57,159 nucleotides of DNA from Comamonadaceae bacterium (GCA_947373245.1 CANBWY010000004.1:1-57159), one strand, 5' to 3'; shown: positions 1-8,486, counted from the first letter of the stretch. Notes: generated from the letters alone by a model not told the origin. Numbers and translations are program-made.

Positions 1-56
1 ACATGGCTGCTTTCACCAGCATCGTGAATCAAGTCAAAGCCAAATTGGCCGCTTGA
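1..56 (+). CDS. rplT: 50S ribosomal protein L20, C-terminal end (partial)
   Basis: Only the last 17 codons and the TGA stop (54-56) are in the window. The visible end reads MAAFTSIVNQVKAKLAA, which fits the conserved L20 C-terminus where a short Ala/Phe-rich helix ends the protein. The position directly upstream of pheS agrees with the conserved infC-rpmI-rplT-pheS-pheT order. The partial state is due to the window edge, not to a gene lesion. Confidence 0.8.
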   Translation, partial: MAAFTSIVNQVKAKLAA

Positions 57-82
57 TAGCCAAGGGTTAACCACCCACGAGT

Positions 83-119
83 AAAGGGGTTGGGGCTACA
101 CAGCTTCAATCCCTTTTTT
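83..119 (+). terminator. Rho-independent terminator or attenuator between rplT and pheS
   Basis: Bases 83-97 can pair with 102-116, giving a stem of about 15 bp with several G-U pairs and a four-base ACAC loop, followed by an uninterrupted T run to 119. It lies after rplT and before pheS, the place where enterobacteria attenuate pheST. No Phe-rich leader peptide is visible, so it may simply end the ribosomal-protein transcript or lower read-through. Confidence 0.7.
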
Positions 120-191
120 GTTTTCTCCGCTCCCCAAATTTTTCAATGAAATAACTTTCATGATGCGGGGAAAATTGGAATCATCAAAGTT

Positions 192-1244
192 ATGAACGAG
201 TTGGATTCTCTGGTCGCCAGTGCCCAGGCCCTGTTTGCGCAAAGCACCACACCGGCTGATCTTGAAAACGCCAAAGCCCAGTTCTTGGGCAAGTCAGGCC
301 GCATCACCGAGATGATGAAGGGCATGGCCGCATTGAGCGTCGAAGAAAAGAAATCGACCGGTGCTGCCATCAACGTGGCCAAGCAAGCGATTGAAGCCGC
401 GCTCACGGCACGCCGCCAAGCCTTGGCCGATGCCGAGCTCGAGACCCAACTCAAAGCCGAAGCCTTGGATGTGACCTTGCCTGGACGTGCGCGCATGGCC
501 GGCGGTTTACACCCCGTGACCATCACGCTCGAACGTGTCGAAGCCATCTTTGGTTCGATGGGGTTTGAAGTGGCCCAAGGCCCAGAGATCGAAACCGACT
601 GGTTCAACTTCACCGCGCTCAACACGCCTGAAGACCATCCCGCACGCTCCATGCACGACACCTTCTATGTGGAAGGTGGCAGTGCCGAAGCGCCCAACTT
701 GCTACGTACGCACACCAGCCCCATGCAAGTGCGCCATGCGGTGCAACACGTTAAGCGCTATCAAGCGCGTTTGGATGCTGGTCAAGGCATGCCCGAAATT
801 CGCGTCATCGCGCCAGGTCGCACGTACCGTGTGGACAGCGATGCCACACACTCGCCCATGTTCCACCAATGCGAAGGCTTGTGGATTGGCGAGAACGTGA
901 GCTTCAAAGACCTCAAAGTGGTCATCACCGATTTCTGTCGCACGTATTTTGAGAGCGACGATTTGGTGTTGCGCTTCCGTCCCAGCTTCTTCCCATTCAC
1001 AGAGCCCAGCGCTGAGATTGATATCCAGTTCCAAAGCGGCGCTTTGGCGGGCCGCTGGCTCGAAGTGGGTGGCTCAGGCCAAGTGCATCCGAACGTGGTG
1101 CGCAACATGGGCCTCGAGCCTGAGCGTTTCATCGGCTTTGCCTTTGGTATGGGCATGGACCGTTTCACCATGCTGCGTTACGGCGTGAACGACTTGCGCT
1201 TGTTCTTCGATGGCGACATTCGCTTCTTGAGCCAGTTCCAATAA
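192..1244 (+). CDS. pheS: Phenylalanine--tRNA ligase alpha subunit
   Basis: 350 residues, the usual length for bacterial PheS. The catalytic subunit of the alpha2-beta2 cytoplasmic enzyme that charges tRNA-Phe. The first ~90 residues are a charged helical stretch matching the N-terminal coiled-coil that contacts tRNA. Class II synthetase motifs follow: motif 2 around [16 protein letters not shown] (about residue 200-215) and motif 3 around [17 protein letters not shown] near the C-terminus. pheT starts 24 bases downstream, so both are almost certainly co-transcribed. The start is ATG at 192, with only a weak purine-rich stretch in front of it. Confidence 0.97.
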   Translation: MNELDSLVASAQALFAQSTTPADLENAKAQFLGKSGRITEMMKGMAALSVEEKKSTGAAINVAKQAIEAALTARRQALADAELETQLKAEALDVTLPGRARMAGGLHPVTITLERVEAIFGSMGFEVAQGPEIETDWFNFTALNTPEDHPARSMHDTFYVEGGSAEAPNLLRTHTSPMQVRHAVQHVKRYQARLDAGQGMPEIRVIAPGRTYRVDSDATHSPMFHQCEGLWIGENVSFKDLKVVITDFCRTYFESDDLVLRFRPSFFPFTEPSAEIDIQFQSGALAGRWLEVGGSGQVHPNVVRNMGLEPERFIGFAFGMGMDRFTMLRYGVNDLRLFFDGDIRFLSQFQ

Positions 1245-1268
1245 CTTCACGCACACACGAGATTCATC

Positions 1269-3695
1269 ATGCAATTCCCCGAATCCTGGTTGCGCGAATT
1301 CTGCAACCCCGAACGCACCCCCCAAGAACTGGCCGAGACCTTGACCATGGCTGGTTTGGAAGTAGAAGAACTCCAACCCGTTGCACCGCCATTTACAGGC
1401 ATCGTCGTCGGTGAAATCAAAGAAGCCGTGCAGCACCCAGACGCTGACCGCTTGCGCATTTGCAAAGTGGACGTGGGACAGGGCGCTTTGCTCAACATCG
1501 TGTGCGGTGCCCCCAACGCACGTGTGGGCATCAAAATTCCATGTGCCACGGTGGGCGCTGAGTTGCCACCGGGTGAAGACGGCAAGCCTTTCAAGATCAA
1601 AGTGGGCAAGCTGCGTGGTGTGGAAAGCCAAGGCATGTTGTGCTCGGCCAAAGAACTCAAAATTGCAGACGACAACGCTGGCTTGCTTGAGTTGCCAGCC
1701 GATGCACCGTTGGGCCAAAGCATCCGCGAGTACCTCAACCTCGACGACACCTTGATGACGCTCAAGCTCACGCCCAACTTGGCGCATTGCTTGAGCGTGT
1801 ATGGCATTGCTCGCGAAGTGTCAGCCCTCACAGGCTCGCCGTTGAAGGCGCCTACATTCCCCGCCGTTGCTGCAACAAACACGGAAATCTTGGCTGTGAA
1901 CATCAGCGCTCCCGATTTGTGCGGCCGCTTCTCTGGCCGTGTAGTGCGCGGTGTGAACACCCAAGCGCAAACACCCGCTTGGATGGTGCACCGTTTGGCC
2001 CGTTGCGGCCAACGCAGTGTGAGCCCTTTGGTCGACATCTCGAACTACGTGATGTTCGAGCTGGGTCGTCCATCGCACATCTTCGACCTCGACAAAATTC
2101 AAGGTGGCTTGGAGGTGCGTTGGGGCAAAGCGGGTGAGCAGCTCAAACTCTTGAATGGCAACACAGTGACCGTGGACGACAAGGTGGGCGTCATTGCTGA
2201 CGCGCATCAAGTCGAATCACTCGCCGGCATCATGGGTGGCGACGCCACTGCCGTGAGCGACGACACGCAAAACATTTACATCGAAGCCGCCTTCTGGTGG
2301 CCATCCGCCATCGCAGGCCGCTCACGCCGCTTCAATTTCAGCACCGATGCCGGCCACCGTTTTGAGCGTGGTGTCGACCCCGAGTTGACGGTGGAGCACA
2401 TCGAGCGCATCACCCAGTTGGTGATTGACATTTGTGGAACACCTAACACCACCGTGGGCCCGATTGATGACCAGCGCGTCAACATGCCGGTGGTCAAGCC
2501 TGTCACGCTGCGCGTGGCACGTGCAGAGAAGGTCATTGGCATGCCGCTCACCCAACAACGCGTGGCTGATGCTTTGCGTGGCTTGGGCTTGCCGGTCACA
2601 GAAGGCGAGGGGACTGTTACCGTGCAGCCCCCATCCTTCCGTTTCGATTTGCAAATCGAAGAAGACTTGATTGAAGAAGTGGCGCGCATGGTGGGTTACA
2701 ACAACCTGCCCACCACGCCACCTTTGGCGCCCATCACCGCCAGCGCGTGTCAAGAGGCACAACGCAGTCCACACGCTTTGCGCCACCACTTGGCAGCTTT
2801 GGGTTACCAAGAAACCATCAACTACAGCTTTGTGGATGAGCGTTGGGAGCATGAGCTGGCCGGCAATGCCAATCCCATCAAGCTGGTCAACCCCATCGCC
2901 AGCCAGATGAACGTGATGCGCTCCACCTTGTTGGGTTCCTTGCTCAATGTTGTGAAGTTCAACGTGGACCGTAAAGCCTCACGCGTGCGCGTGTTTGAAA
3001 TTGGCCGTGTGTTCCACAAAGACGCGTCCGTGCAAAACACAGACACGACAGTGCAAGGTTTTAACCAACCCATGCACGTGGCTGGTATTGCCTTTGGCAG
3101 TGCTGCGCCTTTGCAATGGGGCAGTAAAGAACAAGTCGCAGACTTCTTCGACGTGAAGGCAGATGTAGAGGCCTTGCTGGCGCCCGCTGTGCCTCAGTTT
3201 GAAGCTGCTGAGCACCCCGCCATGCACCCAGGCCGTTGTGCCAAGGTCTTGGTCAATGGCAAAGCCGTGGGTCATGTGGGTGAGTTGCACCCACGCTGGC
3301 GTCAAGGCTGGGATTTGACCCAAGCCCCTGTGATGTTTGAACTCTCGCTTGATGCGGTGTTGCACCGCGATGTGCCTAAGTCCACTGGTGTTGCCAAGTT
3401 CCCCAATGTGGATCGCGACATCGCGGTGATCGTCAAAGACAGCGTCACGCACGCCCAGTTGATGGCCGCTGTGCACGCCGCTAAAACGCAAGGCTTGCTG
3501 CGCAACGCGGTTTTGTTTGACGTCTATCGCCCCAAAGCCGAAAACCCGGCAATGGCCATGGACGAGAAGAGCTTGGCGGTACGCCTCACGCTCAACAGCG
3601 ACGAAGCGACGCTGAACGAAGCACAAATCGATGGTGTGGTGCAAGCCGTGCTGGCTGAGTTAGCCACCCAAGTGGCTGCGCGTTTGCGCGTTTGA
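1269..3695 (+). CDS. pheT: Phenylalanine--tRNA ligase beta subunit
   Basis: 808 residues, full length for the family. Domain order is typical: tRNA-binding OB fold from about residue 39 (FTGIVVGEI...HPDADRLRICKVDVG), B3/B4 editing domain in the first half (residues ~210-380), B5 domain around 400-480, the inactive class II core, and a C-terminal FDX-ACB anticodon-binding domain (about 715-807, beginning near KFPNVDRDIAVIV). It partners PheS and contributes tRNA binding and proofreading of mischarged tyrosine. ihfA follows with only 26 bases between, so it is probably in the same transcript. Confidence 0.97.
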   Translation: MQFPESWLREFCNPERTPQELAETLTMAGLEVEELQPVAPPFTGIVVGEIKEAVQHPDADRLRICKVDVGQGALLNIVCGAPNARVGIKIPCATVGAELPPGEDGKPFKIKVGKLRGVESQGMLCSAKELKIADDNAGLLELPADAPLGQSIREYLNLDDTLMTLKLTPNLAHCLSVYGIAREVSALTGSPLKAPTFPAVAATNTEILAVNISAPDLCGRFSGRVVRGVNTQAQTPAWMVHRLARCGQRSVSPLVDISNYVMFELGRPSHIFDLDKIQGGLEVRWGKAGEQLKLLNGNTVTVDDKVGVIADAHQVESLAGIMGGDATAVSDDTQNIYIEAAFWWPSAIAGRSRRFNFSTDAGHRFERGVDPELTVEHIERITQLVIDICGTPNTTVGPIDDQRVNMPVVKPVTLRVARAEKVIGMPLTQQRVADALRGLGLPVTEGEGTVTVQPPSFRFDLQIEEDLIEEVARMVGYNNLPTTPPLAPITASACQEAQRSPHALRHHLAALGYQETINYSFVDERWEHELAGNANPIKLVNPIASQMNVMRSTLLGSLLNVVKFNVDRKASRVRVFEIGRVFHKDASVQNTDTTVQGFNQPMHVAGIAFGSAAPLQWGSKEQVADFFDVKADVEALLAPAVPQFEAAEHPAMHPGRCAKVLVNGKAVGHVGELHPRWRQGWDLTQAPVMFELSLDAVLHRDVPKSTGVAKFPNVDRDIAVIVKDSVTHAQLMAAVHAAKTQGLLRNAVLFDVYRPKAENPAMAMDEKSLAVRLTLNSDEATLNEAQIDGVVQAVLAELATQVAARLRV

Positions 3696-3721
3696 TCGTC
3701 AACCGTTCACAAGAGGACCGC

Positions 3722-4057
3722 ATGGAACTTTCTTTTGAGAGCCTTGAAACGCCGGCATTGACCAAAGCGCAGTTGGCCGATTTGTTGTTCGAGCAAATTG
3801 GGCTGAACAAACGCGAGTCCAAAGACATGATTGACGCCTTCTTTGACCTGATCGCGCAAAGCTTGGTCGAAGGCACCGACGTGAAAATTTCGAGCTTCGG
3901 CAATTTCCAAATTCGCACCAAAGCGCCGCGACCCGGGCGCAATCCGCGCACAGGGGAGGCGATTCCCATTGAGGCGAGGCGTGCAGTGACCTTCCATGCC
4001 AGTCATAAACTCAAAGAGCAAATTCAAGGAATCAGCACTACAAAAGTTGACATCTAA
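3722..4057 (+). CDS. ihfA: Integration host factor alpha subunit
   Basis: 111 residues from ATG 3722. This start is chosen because AAGAGGA at 3711-3717 is a good ribosome binding site; an in-frame TTG at 3692 would overlap pheT and lacks one. HU/IHF family: the N-terminal helical part (LTKAQLADLLFEQIGLNKRE) is followed by the DNA-binding arm with the signature GNFQIRTKAPRPGRNPRTGE. It forms a heterodimer with IhfB that bends DNA in the nucleoid and assists sigma-54 promoters and recombination. Placement straight after pheT is the conserved proteobacterial arrangement. A terminator follows directly. Confidence 0.95.
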   Translation: MELSFESLETPALTKAQLADLLFEQIGLNKRESKDMIDAFFDLIAQSLVEGTDVKISSFGNFQIRTKAPRPGRNPRTGEAIPIEARRAVTFHASHKLKEQIQGISTTKVDI

Positions 4058-4059
4058 TT

Positions 4060-4090
4060 AAAAAAGAGGCCATCTAGGCCTCTTTTTTTT
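4060..4090 (+). terminator. Rho-independent terminator after ihfA
   Basis: An 11-bp perfect stem (4061-4071 with 4077-4087, core AGAGGCC/GGCCTCT), five-base loop and a T run through 4090. It starts three bases after the ihfA stop codon and closes the pheST-ihfA transcript. Confidence 0.9.
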
Positions 4091-4169
4091 GACAAAACTC
4101 TTAAGCGGCGTGACGCCAGCGCATTCTTCGTGTAACCTCTGCGCTCCCATTTACAAGTGACTGATTTTC

Positions 4170-4634
4170 ATGGAGAAATCCCTCCTTCCCCCTATTCCAG
4201 CCAAGCGCTACTTCACCATTGGTGAAGTGAGCGAGTTGTGCGGCGTTAAACCGCACGTGCTGCGCTATTGGGAGCAGGAATTCACGCAGCTTCGCCCCAT
4301 GAAGCGTCGGGGGAATCGCCGCTACTACCAGCGCCATGAAGTGCTGATGATTCGACGCATACGTGACCTCTTGTATGACCAGGGTTTCACCATCACCGGC
4401 GCACGTAATAAGTTGCAAGAGTTGGTGCAATCTGAGCGTGAGCATCGGCGTGATGGTGGGGACTTGACCGAGACTGACTCGCAAGATACCGATGGTTTGG
4501 ATCTTGACTCTGATGGACACATGGTCCAAGACCATGTACTGGTGCCGTTGGCGTTGAGCAGCAGCGATGAAGCCATGCAAACCTTGCGCAGGGAACTCAC
4601 ACAAATTCGAGATCTGCTCTCGGGGCTTCGCTGA
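4170..4634 (+). CDS. MerR family transcriptional regulator
   Basis: 154 residues. The N-terminal winged helix-turn-helix is clear: FTIGEVSELCGVKPHVLRYW (about residues 15-34), then the wing with RRGNRRYYQRHEV and helices reaching residue ~85. The remainder is acidic and low in complexity (Asp/Glu-rich, residues 90-125) followed by a short C-terminal helix; there is no metal-binding Cys loop of the MerR/CueR type. In Burkholderiales this small MerR protein stands behind ihfA; its target is not known to me. Preceded by the ihfA terminator, so it probably has its own promoter in 4091-4169. Confidence 0.85.
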   Translation: MEKSLLPPIPAKRYFTIGEVSELCGVKPHVLRYWEQEFTQLRPMKRRGNRRYYQRHEVLMIRRIRDLLYDQGFTITGARNKLQELVQSEREHRRDGGDLTETDSQDTDGLDLDSDGHMVQDHVLVPLALSSSDEAMQTLRRELTQIRDLLSGLR

Positions 4635-4641
4635 GTCGCGT

Positions 4642-4647
4642 TATAAT
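4642..4647 (+). promoter_or_regulatory. Putative -10 element of the tRNA-Pro promoter
   Basis: A perfect TATAAT, 13 bases before the mature tRNA 5' end, as expected for a stable RNA promoter. I could not find a convincing -35 at 16-18 bases upstream, so the promoter is only partly supported. It lies immediately after the merR stop codon. Confidence 0.5.
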
Positions 4648-4659
4648 TTGAGTCTGATT

Positions 4660-4736
4660 CGGTGTGTGGCGCAGCCTGGTAGCGCACTTGCATGGGGTGC
4701 AAGGGGTCGAAGGTTCGAATCCTTTCACACCGACCA
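4660..4736 (+). tRNA. tRNA-Pro (anticodon GGG)
   Basis: 77 bases with encoded CCA (4734-4736). The acceptor arms CGGTGTG (4660-4666) and CACACCG (4726-4732) pair fully. The D arm carries GCGCAGCCTGGTAGCGC, the anticodon stem CTTGC/GCAAG encloses the seven-base loop ATGGGGT, giving anticodon GGG for the CCC codon, and the T arm has GGTTCGAATCC. The layout closely matches enterobacterial proL. A TATAAT box lies upstream and a strong hairpin terminator downstream, so it is a single-gene transcription unit. Confidence 0.95.
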
Positions 4737-4745
4737 AGAATGACC

Positions 4746-4777
4746 AAGGGTTAGCAACGTGAGTTGCTAACCCTTTT
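4746..4777 (+). terminator. Terminator after tRNA-Pro
   Basis: A 13-bp perfect stem (4746-4758 with 4763-4775; arm begins AAGGGTTAGC) with a GTGA tetraloop and a short T run. The TAG stop codon of the leftward ankyrin gene (4767-4769) is inside the right arm, so the hairpin is shared by the ends of two convergent genes. Only the rightward side has a T run. Confidence 0.85.
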
Positions 4778-5444
4778 GTCTTGGTGCGTTCAAGAGAATA
4801 TCTACCACGGCTTGGTGTTTGTTTTGCTTGGCGATATCCAAAGCCGTGAGTCCTCGCCCATCTTTGAGCGAAATATCGGCACCTTTTGCAATCAGCAGCT
4901 GCACGCTATCGGCATGACCTTGCCCAGCTGCCCACATCAACGGTGTGAGTGCGTCTATGTAGGCAGCGTTGACGTTGGCGCCCGCATCAATCAAATGGCT
5001 GACCACTTGTGCATGGCCCATGCCAGCCGCATAAATCAATGCAGACTTGTGCATGCGATCGGTTTCTTCAAGTTTTGGGTGTTTGCTTAAAAGCAAATCC
5101 AGAATTGAAATATTCCCTGCGTAGGCCGCCGCAATTAAAGGGGTGACCTGCTCTACGGTAGCGAGATTTATATCGGCGCCTGAGTCGAGCATGAGTTGAA
5201 CAATATCAAGGCGGTTTTTTTCAATGCCAAAGTAAAGCGGCGTTTTACCCAGCCGGTTGCGTGAGTTGGGCGCAGCCCCTAACGATAGGCTTTTCTTTAT
5301 GCCCTCTAAATCTGCTTGTCGTGCCGCAACAATGAGTTGTGCATTGGTGCCTGGTGTGAGTTCTGTTTGCGCGATGGCATTAGAACTGATGAAGCCTATT
5401 ACGAATGCATTAAATATAAAGAATGTTTTTTTGAATCTGTTCAT
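4767..5444 (-). CDS. Secreted ankyrin-repeat protein
   Basis: 225 residues from the ATG at 5444, preferred because GGAA lies about six bases ahead and the product begins MNRFKKTFF; an in-frame ATG at 5456 is possible. The N-terminus is a signal peptide (basic start, hydrophobic core, cleavage near SNAIAQ), so the protein is periplasmic or exported. About five ankyrin repeats fill the rest, recognisable by TPLYFGIEKNRLDIVQLML, TPLIAAAYAGN, ALIYAAGMGH, TPLMWAAGQGH and TALDIAKQNKH units spaced about 33 residues. Ankyrin arrays mediate protein binding; no catalytic part is visible. It is divergent from the PQQ dehydrogenase operon across 193 bases, which hints at but does not prove a shared role. 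Its composition looks AT-richer than the flanking housekeeping genes. Confidence 0.85.
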   Translation of the reverse strand: MNRFKKTFFIFNAFVIGFISSNAIAQTELTPGTNAQLIVAARQADLEGIKKSLSLGAAPNSRNRLGKTPLYFGIEKNRLDIVQLMLDSGADINLATVEQVTPLIAAAYAGNISILDLLLSKHPKLEETDRMHKSALIYAAGMGHAQVVSHLIDAGANVNAAYIDALTPLMWAAGQGHADSVQLLIAKGADISLKDGRGLTALDIAKQNKHQAVVDILLNAPRQKG

Positions 5445-5637
5445 GAAGAATTCCATTTGATTTATTCATATGAAAGCATATTTTTTGACTTTGTGGTGGC
5501 GCAGATTACCTAAGTATTTTCCCTTTTAGGTCTCTTGGGAGACACGGCGGCTTGTCGACAGGTCACTAATATCCCGCTGTGATTCAGTGCAGAGAGTTAG
5601 ATACGCAATTCGCATCTTCCAACCTTAAGGAGTTCTT

Positions 5638-7329
5638 ATGCAAGTAATTCGGATGACGACCGCCAAAAAAATGGTATGTATTGCAGTGGGTGCTTTCTTG
5701 GCATCGTCTGCTTATTCTGATGTAACGAAAGATATTTTCGTAGATCAAAGCAAGTTGACAGCAGCGGACAAGGACGGTAAAAACTTTTTGCATTCAAACG
5801 GAAGTTACGACCAATCACGCTATTACCCCGCAAAGCAAATTAACTCAGCCAACGTTGGCCAATTGCGTCCTGCATTCACGTTTCAAACCGAAGTTTTGGA
5901 ATCGATGGAAACTGCGCCCATCGTTGTCGATGGCGTGATGTACCTCACAACATCGTTTAACCACGTGTATGCGATTGATGCTGTGACGGGTAAGCAGCTG
6001 TGGCACTATAAACACAAAATGGGTCCGGTCACAACGTATTGTTGCGGCCCCAATAACCGCGGGGTTGCCATCATGGGAGACCGCGTTTACATGGGTACTT
6101 TGGATGCGAGGCTCGTGGCTTTAGATGCCAAAACGGGTAAATTGATTTGGAACAACGAGATTGCAGATCCAGAGCTGGGCTATTCTGAGACGATGGCACC
6201 CGTGGCTGTGAATGGCCGTATCTTGATTGGTACCAACGGCGGTGAATATGGCATTCGCGGTTTTGTGAAATCATTTGATGCCAATGACGGCAAACTCCAG
6301 TGGACGTTTCATACCATTCCTGAAACCGGTCAAGAAGGTGTTTGGGCTGCCAATGATGCTACCGGTCGCAATATGCTGCGTGACATTCCCGCAGAAAAAG
6401 CCCAGTTGGCCAAGCAAGGTGGTGACTTTTACAAAACCTTGGGTGGTGGTGTTTGGATGGCACCTGCCGTTGATCTAGAAACCAACACGGTGTTCTTTGT
6501 CGTGGGTAACCCAAGTCCAGACTTGTATGGCACAGAACGTCCCGGTGACAACCTCTATACCGATTCCATCGTGGCGGTTGACCTCAATACGGGCAAATAC
6601 AAGTGGCACTACCAGTATGTCTCGCACGATGTGTGGGACTTGGATTCGGTGTCTCCCGTCATCTTGACTGAAGCCAAAGGAAAAGACGGCAAGATGACCA
6701 AAGTGGCCATGCACGCTGGCAAAACGGGCCACGTGTATGTGCATGACCGCGCTACAGGTGAACTGATTCGCTTCTCTGAGGCGATGGTTCCGCAAGATGG
6801 TCTGTGGACCTTGCCTACCAAAGATGGCGCAAAAATGATGTTGGGGGCCAACGGCGGTGTGGAATGGAGCCCCATGGCTTTTAATCCCAAAACACGCTTG
6901 ACCTATGCGGCCAACTTGTTGCAACCCATGACTTACCACGTTGAAGCCTCCAAGTACCCTGGCGGCAAACTTTGGTTGGGCGGAGCATTCAAGACCATTC
7001 CGAGCGAAAAGCAATCAGGACGCTTATCCGCTGTGAACGTTGATACTGGCAAAGTGGCCTGGAAATTTGACACCGACGAACCTTTGATTGGTGGCGTCTT
7101 GACGACCGCTGGCAACCTCGTGTTCAACGGTGAGGCCAACGGCTTGTTCCGCGCATTTGATGCGGGTTCAGGTAAAAAATTGTGGGAATACCAAACAGGC
7201 GCAGGTGTGAATGCCCCTGCTGTGTCCTATAGCGTCAAAGGCAAACAATATGTGGCCGTTGCGTCGGGTGGCAACAACCAGATTGACTCTAAACGAGGAA
7301 ACTCGGTGGTCGTGTTCTCACTTCCTTAA
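5638..7329 (+). CDS. PQQ-dependent alcohol dehydrogenase (methanol/ethanol type, lanthanide-type Asp pair)
   Basis: 563 residues; strong ribosome binding site AAGGAG seven bases before ATG. A signal peptide ends near residue 27, placing the enzyme in the periplasm. Eight-bladed quinoprotein fold with repeated W-motifs ([44 protein letters not shown]). Active-site residues of the family are present: vicinal Cys135-Cys136 in [11 protein letters not shown], metal ligands Glu203 (GGEYGIRG) and Asn291 (VGNPSPD), Trp273 under the PQQ, catalytic Asp334 in HDVWDLD and Lys362. Asp336, two residues after the catalytic Asp, is the position that marks lanthanide-dependent XoxF/ExaF-type enzymes, while calcium enzymes usually have Ala or a small residue. 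No fused haem domain; electrons probably pass to the cytochrome encoded next. Alcohol substrate cannot be read from the sequence. Confidence 0.9.
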   Translation: MQVIRMTTAKKMVCIAVGAFLASSAYSDVTKDIFVDQSKLTAADKDGKNFLHSNGSYDQSRYYPAKQINSANVGQLRPAFTFQTEVLESMETAPIVVDGVMYLTTSFNHVYAIDAVTGKQLWHYKHKMGPVTTYCCGPNNRGVAIMGDRVYMGTLDARLVALDAKTGKLIWNNEIADPELGYSETMAPVAVNGRILIGTNGGEYGIRGFVKSFDANDGKLQWTFHTIPETGQEGVWAANDATGRNMLRDIPAEKAQLAKQGGDFYKTLGGGVWMAPAVDLETNTVFFVVGNPSPDLYGTERPGDNLYTDSIVAVDLNTGKYKWHYQYVSHDVWDLDSVSPVILTEAKGKDGKMTKVAMHAGKTGHVYVHDRATGELIRFSEAMVPQDGLWTLPTKDGAKMMLGANGGVEWSPMAFNPKTRLTYAANLLQPMTYHVEASKYPGGKLWLGGAFKTIPSEKQSGRLSAVNVDTGKVAWKFDTDEPLIGGVLTTAGNLVFNGEANGLFRAFDAGSGKKLWEYQTGAGVNAPAVSYSVKGKQYVAVASGGNNQIDSKRGNSVVVFSLP

Positions 7330-7355
7330 CTGCGCTTTGATGGTCTGCTAAAGAC

Positions 7356-7399
7356 GAAATGAGGCCTGTCAGCGGAATGCTGCCTGCAGGCCTCATTTC
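7356..7399 (+). other. Large intercistronic hairpin
   Basis: Perfect 13-bp inverted repeat (7356-7368 with 7387-7399, core GAGGCCTG/CAGGCCTC) enclosing a second small stem CAGC/GCTG (70-73 with 79-82 of the 7300s). It lies between the dehydrogenase stop and the cytochrome start. No T run follows, so it is more likely an RNA-stabilising or processing element, or a partial terminator lowering cytochrome expression, than a full terminator. Confidence 0.6.
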
Positions 7400-7419
7400 A
7401 CCAACCTATTGAATTTTTT

Positions 7420-7998
7420 ATGAAAAATCTCTCGGCCTACGGCTCACGCTTATTGATAGGTGCCATGTTTTGTTGCACTGCGTTGTGCTTTGCTGACATG
7501 CCCGAACAAGCCGCAGTCTGTGTGGCGTGTCATGGACCCAACGGCAACTCGTCCATGCCCAATACACCGAGCTTGGCGGGGCAGAACGCCCGTTATATTT
7601 ATCTACAGTTACGCGACTTTCAAGAAGGCCGTCGCCAAAACGCCATGATGTCACCCATGGCTGCTAATTTGACGCGTGATGAAATGCGAGCGTTGGCCAC
7701 TTATTTTTCCGAACAAAAACTCAGCAATAAAAATTTCCGTGCTGATCCTGAAAAAGTCAAGCTAGGGTTAGCGAAGGCGGAAGAGACTTTGTGCGCGATG
7801 TGTCACTTGGGCGAATTTCGTGGCCAAAATGAAATCCCTAAAGTGGCTGGGCAAAATTACGATTACATCGTCAAGACGCTGCTCGATTTCAAAGCCAAAA
7901 GTCGCACCAACGATGCGGGCAATATGACCAGTGTTGCCAACACGTTGAGCCCTACAGATATTGAAAACTTGGCGCATTACATTGCAGGACTGAATTGA
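7420..7998 (+). CDS. Dihaem cytochrome c (c4 type)
   Basis: 192 residues with a signal peptide cleaved around residue 25 (CFADMP). Two haem c sites: CVACH at 34-38 and CAMCH at 125-129, one in each half, with SPMA (Met80) and NMTS (Met169) as likely distal ligands. The two-domain build and length match cytochrome c4. It should sit in the periplasm and carry electrons from the PQQ dehydrogenase upstream to a terminal oxidase; that partnership is inferred from the operon. No clear Shine-Dalgarno sequence precedes ATG 7420. Its TGA overlaps the next gene's ATG (TGATG), so translation of the two is coupled. Confidence 0.9.
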   Translation: MKNLSAYGSRLLIGAMFCCTALCFADMPEQAAVCVACHGPNGNSSMPNTPSLAGQNARYIYLQLRDFQEGRRQNAMMSPMAANLTRDEMRALATYFSEQKLSNKNFRADPEKVKLGLAKAEETLCAMCHLGEFRGQNEIPKVAGQNYDYIVKTLLDFKAKSRTNDAGNMTSVANTLSPTDIENLAHYIAGLN

Positions 7999-8486
7999 TG
8001 GCACTTTTTAAGCTTCAACGATTTCAGGCCAAACTCCTGGCTGCCGTGTGCTGGGGCAGCATTGCTTGGCCTGCTGTGGCATTCGATGCCACGAAATTAG
8101 AGGACTTTAAAACAACCAATGTTTGCAAGTATTGCGACCTCACGGGAGCCAACTTGTCTGGCAGAGATATGCGAGGTGCTGATTTTCAAAACGCCAATAT
8201 ATCTGGGGCCACTCTGCACAAAGCCAACCTTGCTGAGCGGGTGATGGAGAAAAGAACACTCAGCACTAATTTTGAAGATGCCAATTTACGCCATGCCGAT
8301 TTGTCAAATTCAAATTTACATGCGGCCAATTTCAGCAATGCTTATCTCCGAGAAACCATTTTTGATGGCGCTGATTTGAGTGATGCCAATCTGACGAATG
8401 CAAACGTCAAAGATGCCAGTTTTCAAGGTGTCAAATTTTGCAAAACCACCATGCCGGATGCAACGATCAATAACAGTGGCTGCTAG
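7998..8486 (+). CDS. Secreted pentapeptide-repeat protein
   Basis: 162 residues from ATG 7998, which overlaps the cytochrome stop codon. A signal peptide (cleavage near PAVAFDA) is followed by a Cys pair in VCKYCDLTGANLSG and then by A(D/N)LXX-type pentapeptide repeats to about residue 145 (ANLSGRDMRGADFQNANISG, DANLRHADLSNSNLHAANFS). The last segment has two more cysteines (FCKTT... and the terminal Cys). This predicts a right-handed beta-helix in the periplasm, perhaps disulfide-capped. Its role beside a quinoprotein and cytochrome is unknown; a scaffold or maturation partner is a guess. Confidence 0.85.
   Translation: MALFKLQRFQAKLLAAVCWGSIAWPAVAFDATKLEDFKTTNVCKYCDLTGANLSGRDMRGADFQNANISGATLHKANLAERVMEKRTLSTNFEDANLRHADLSNSNLHAANFSNAYLRETIFDGADLSDANLTNANVKDASFQGVKFCKTTMPDATINNSGC

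Noticed and set aside
3692-3721. TTG start for ihfA overlapping pheT
   Set aside because: No ribosome binding site, while ATG 3722 has AAGAGGA and matches the usual IHF-alpha N-terminus.
4660-4777. Attachment site or island boundary at tRNA-Pro
   Set aside because: No second copy of the tRNA 3' end and no integrase in the window, so there is no direct support.
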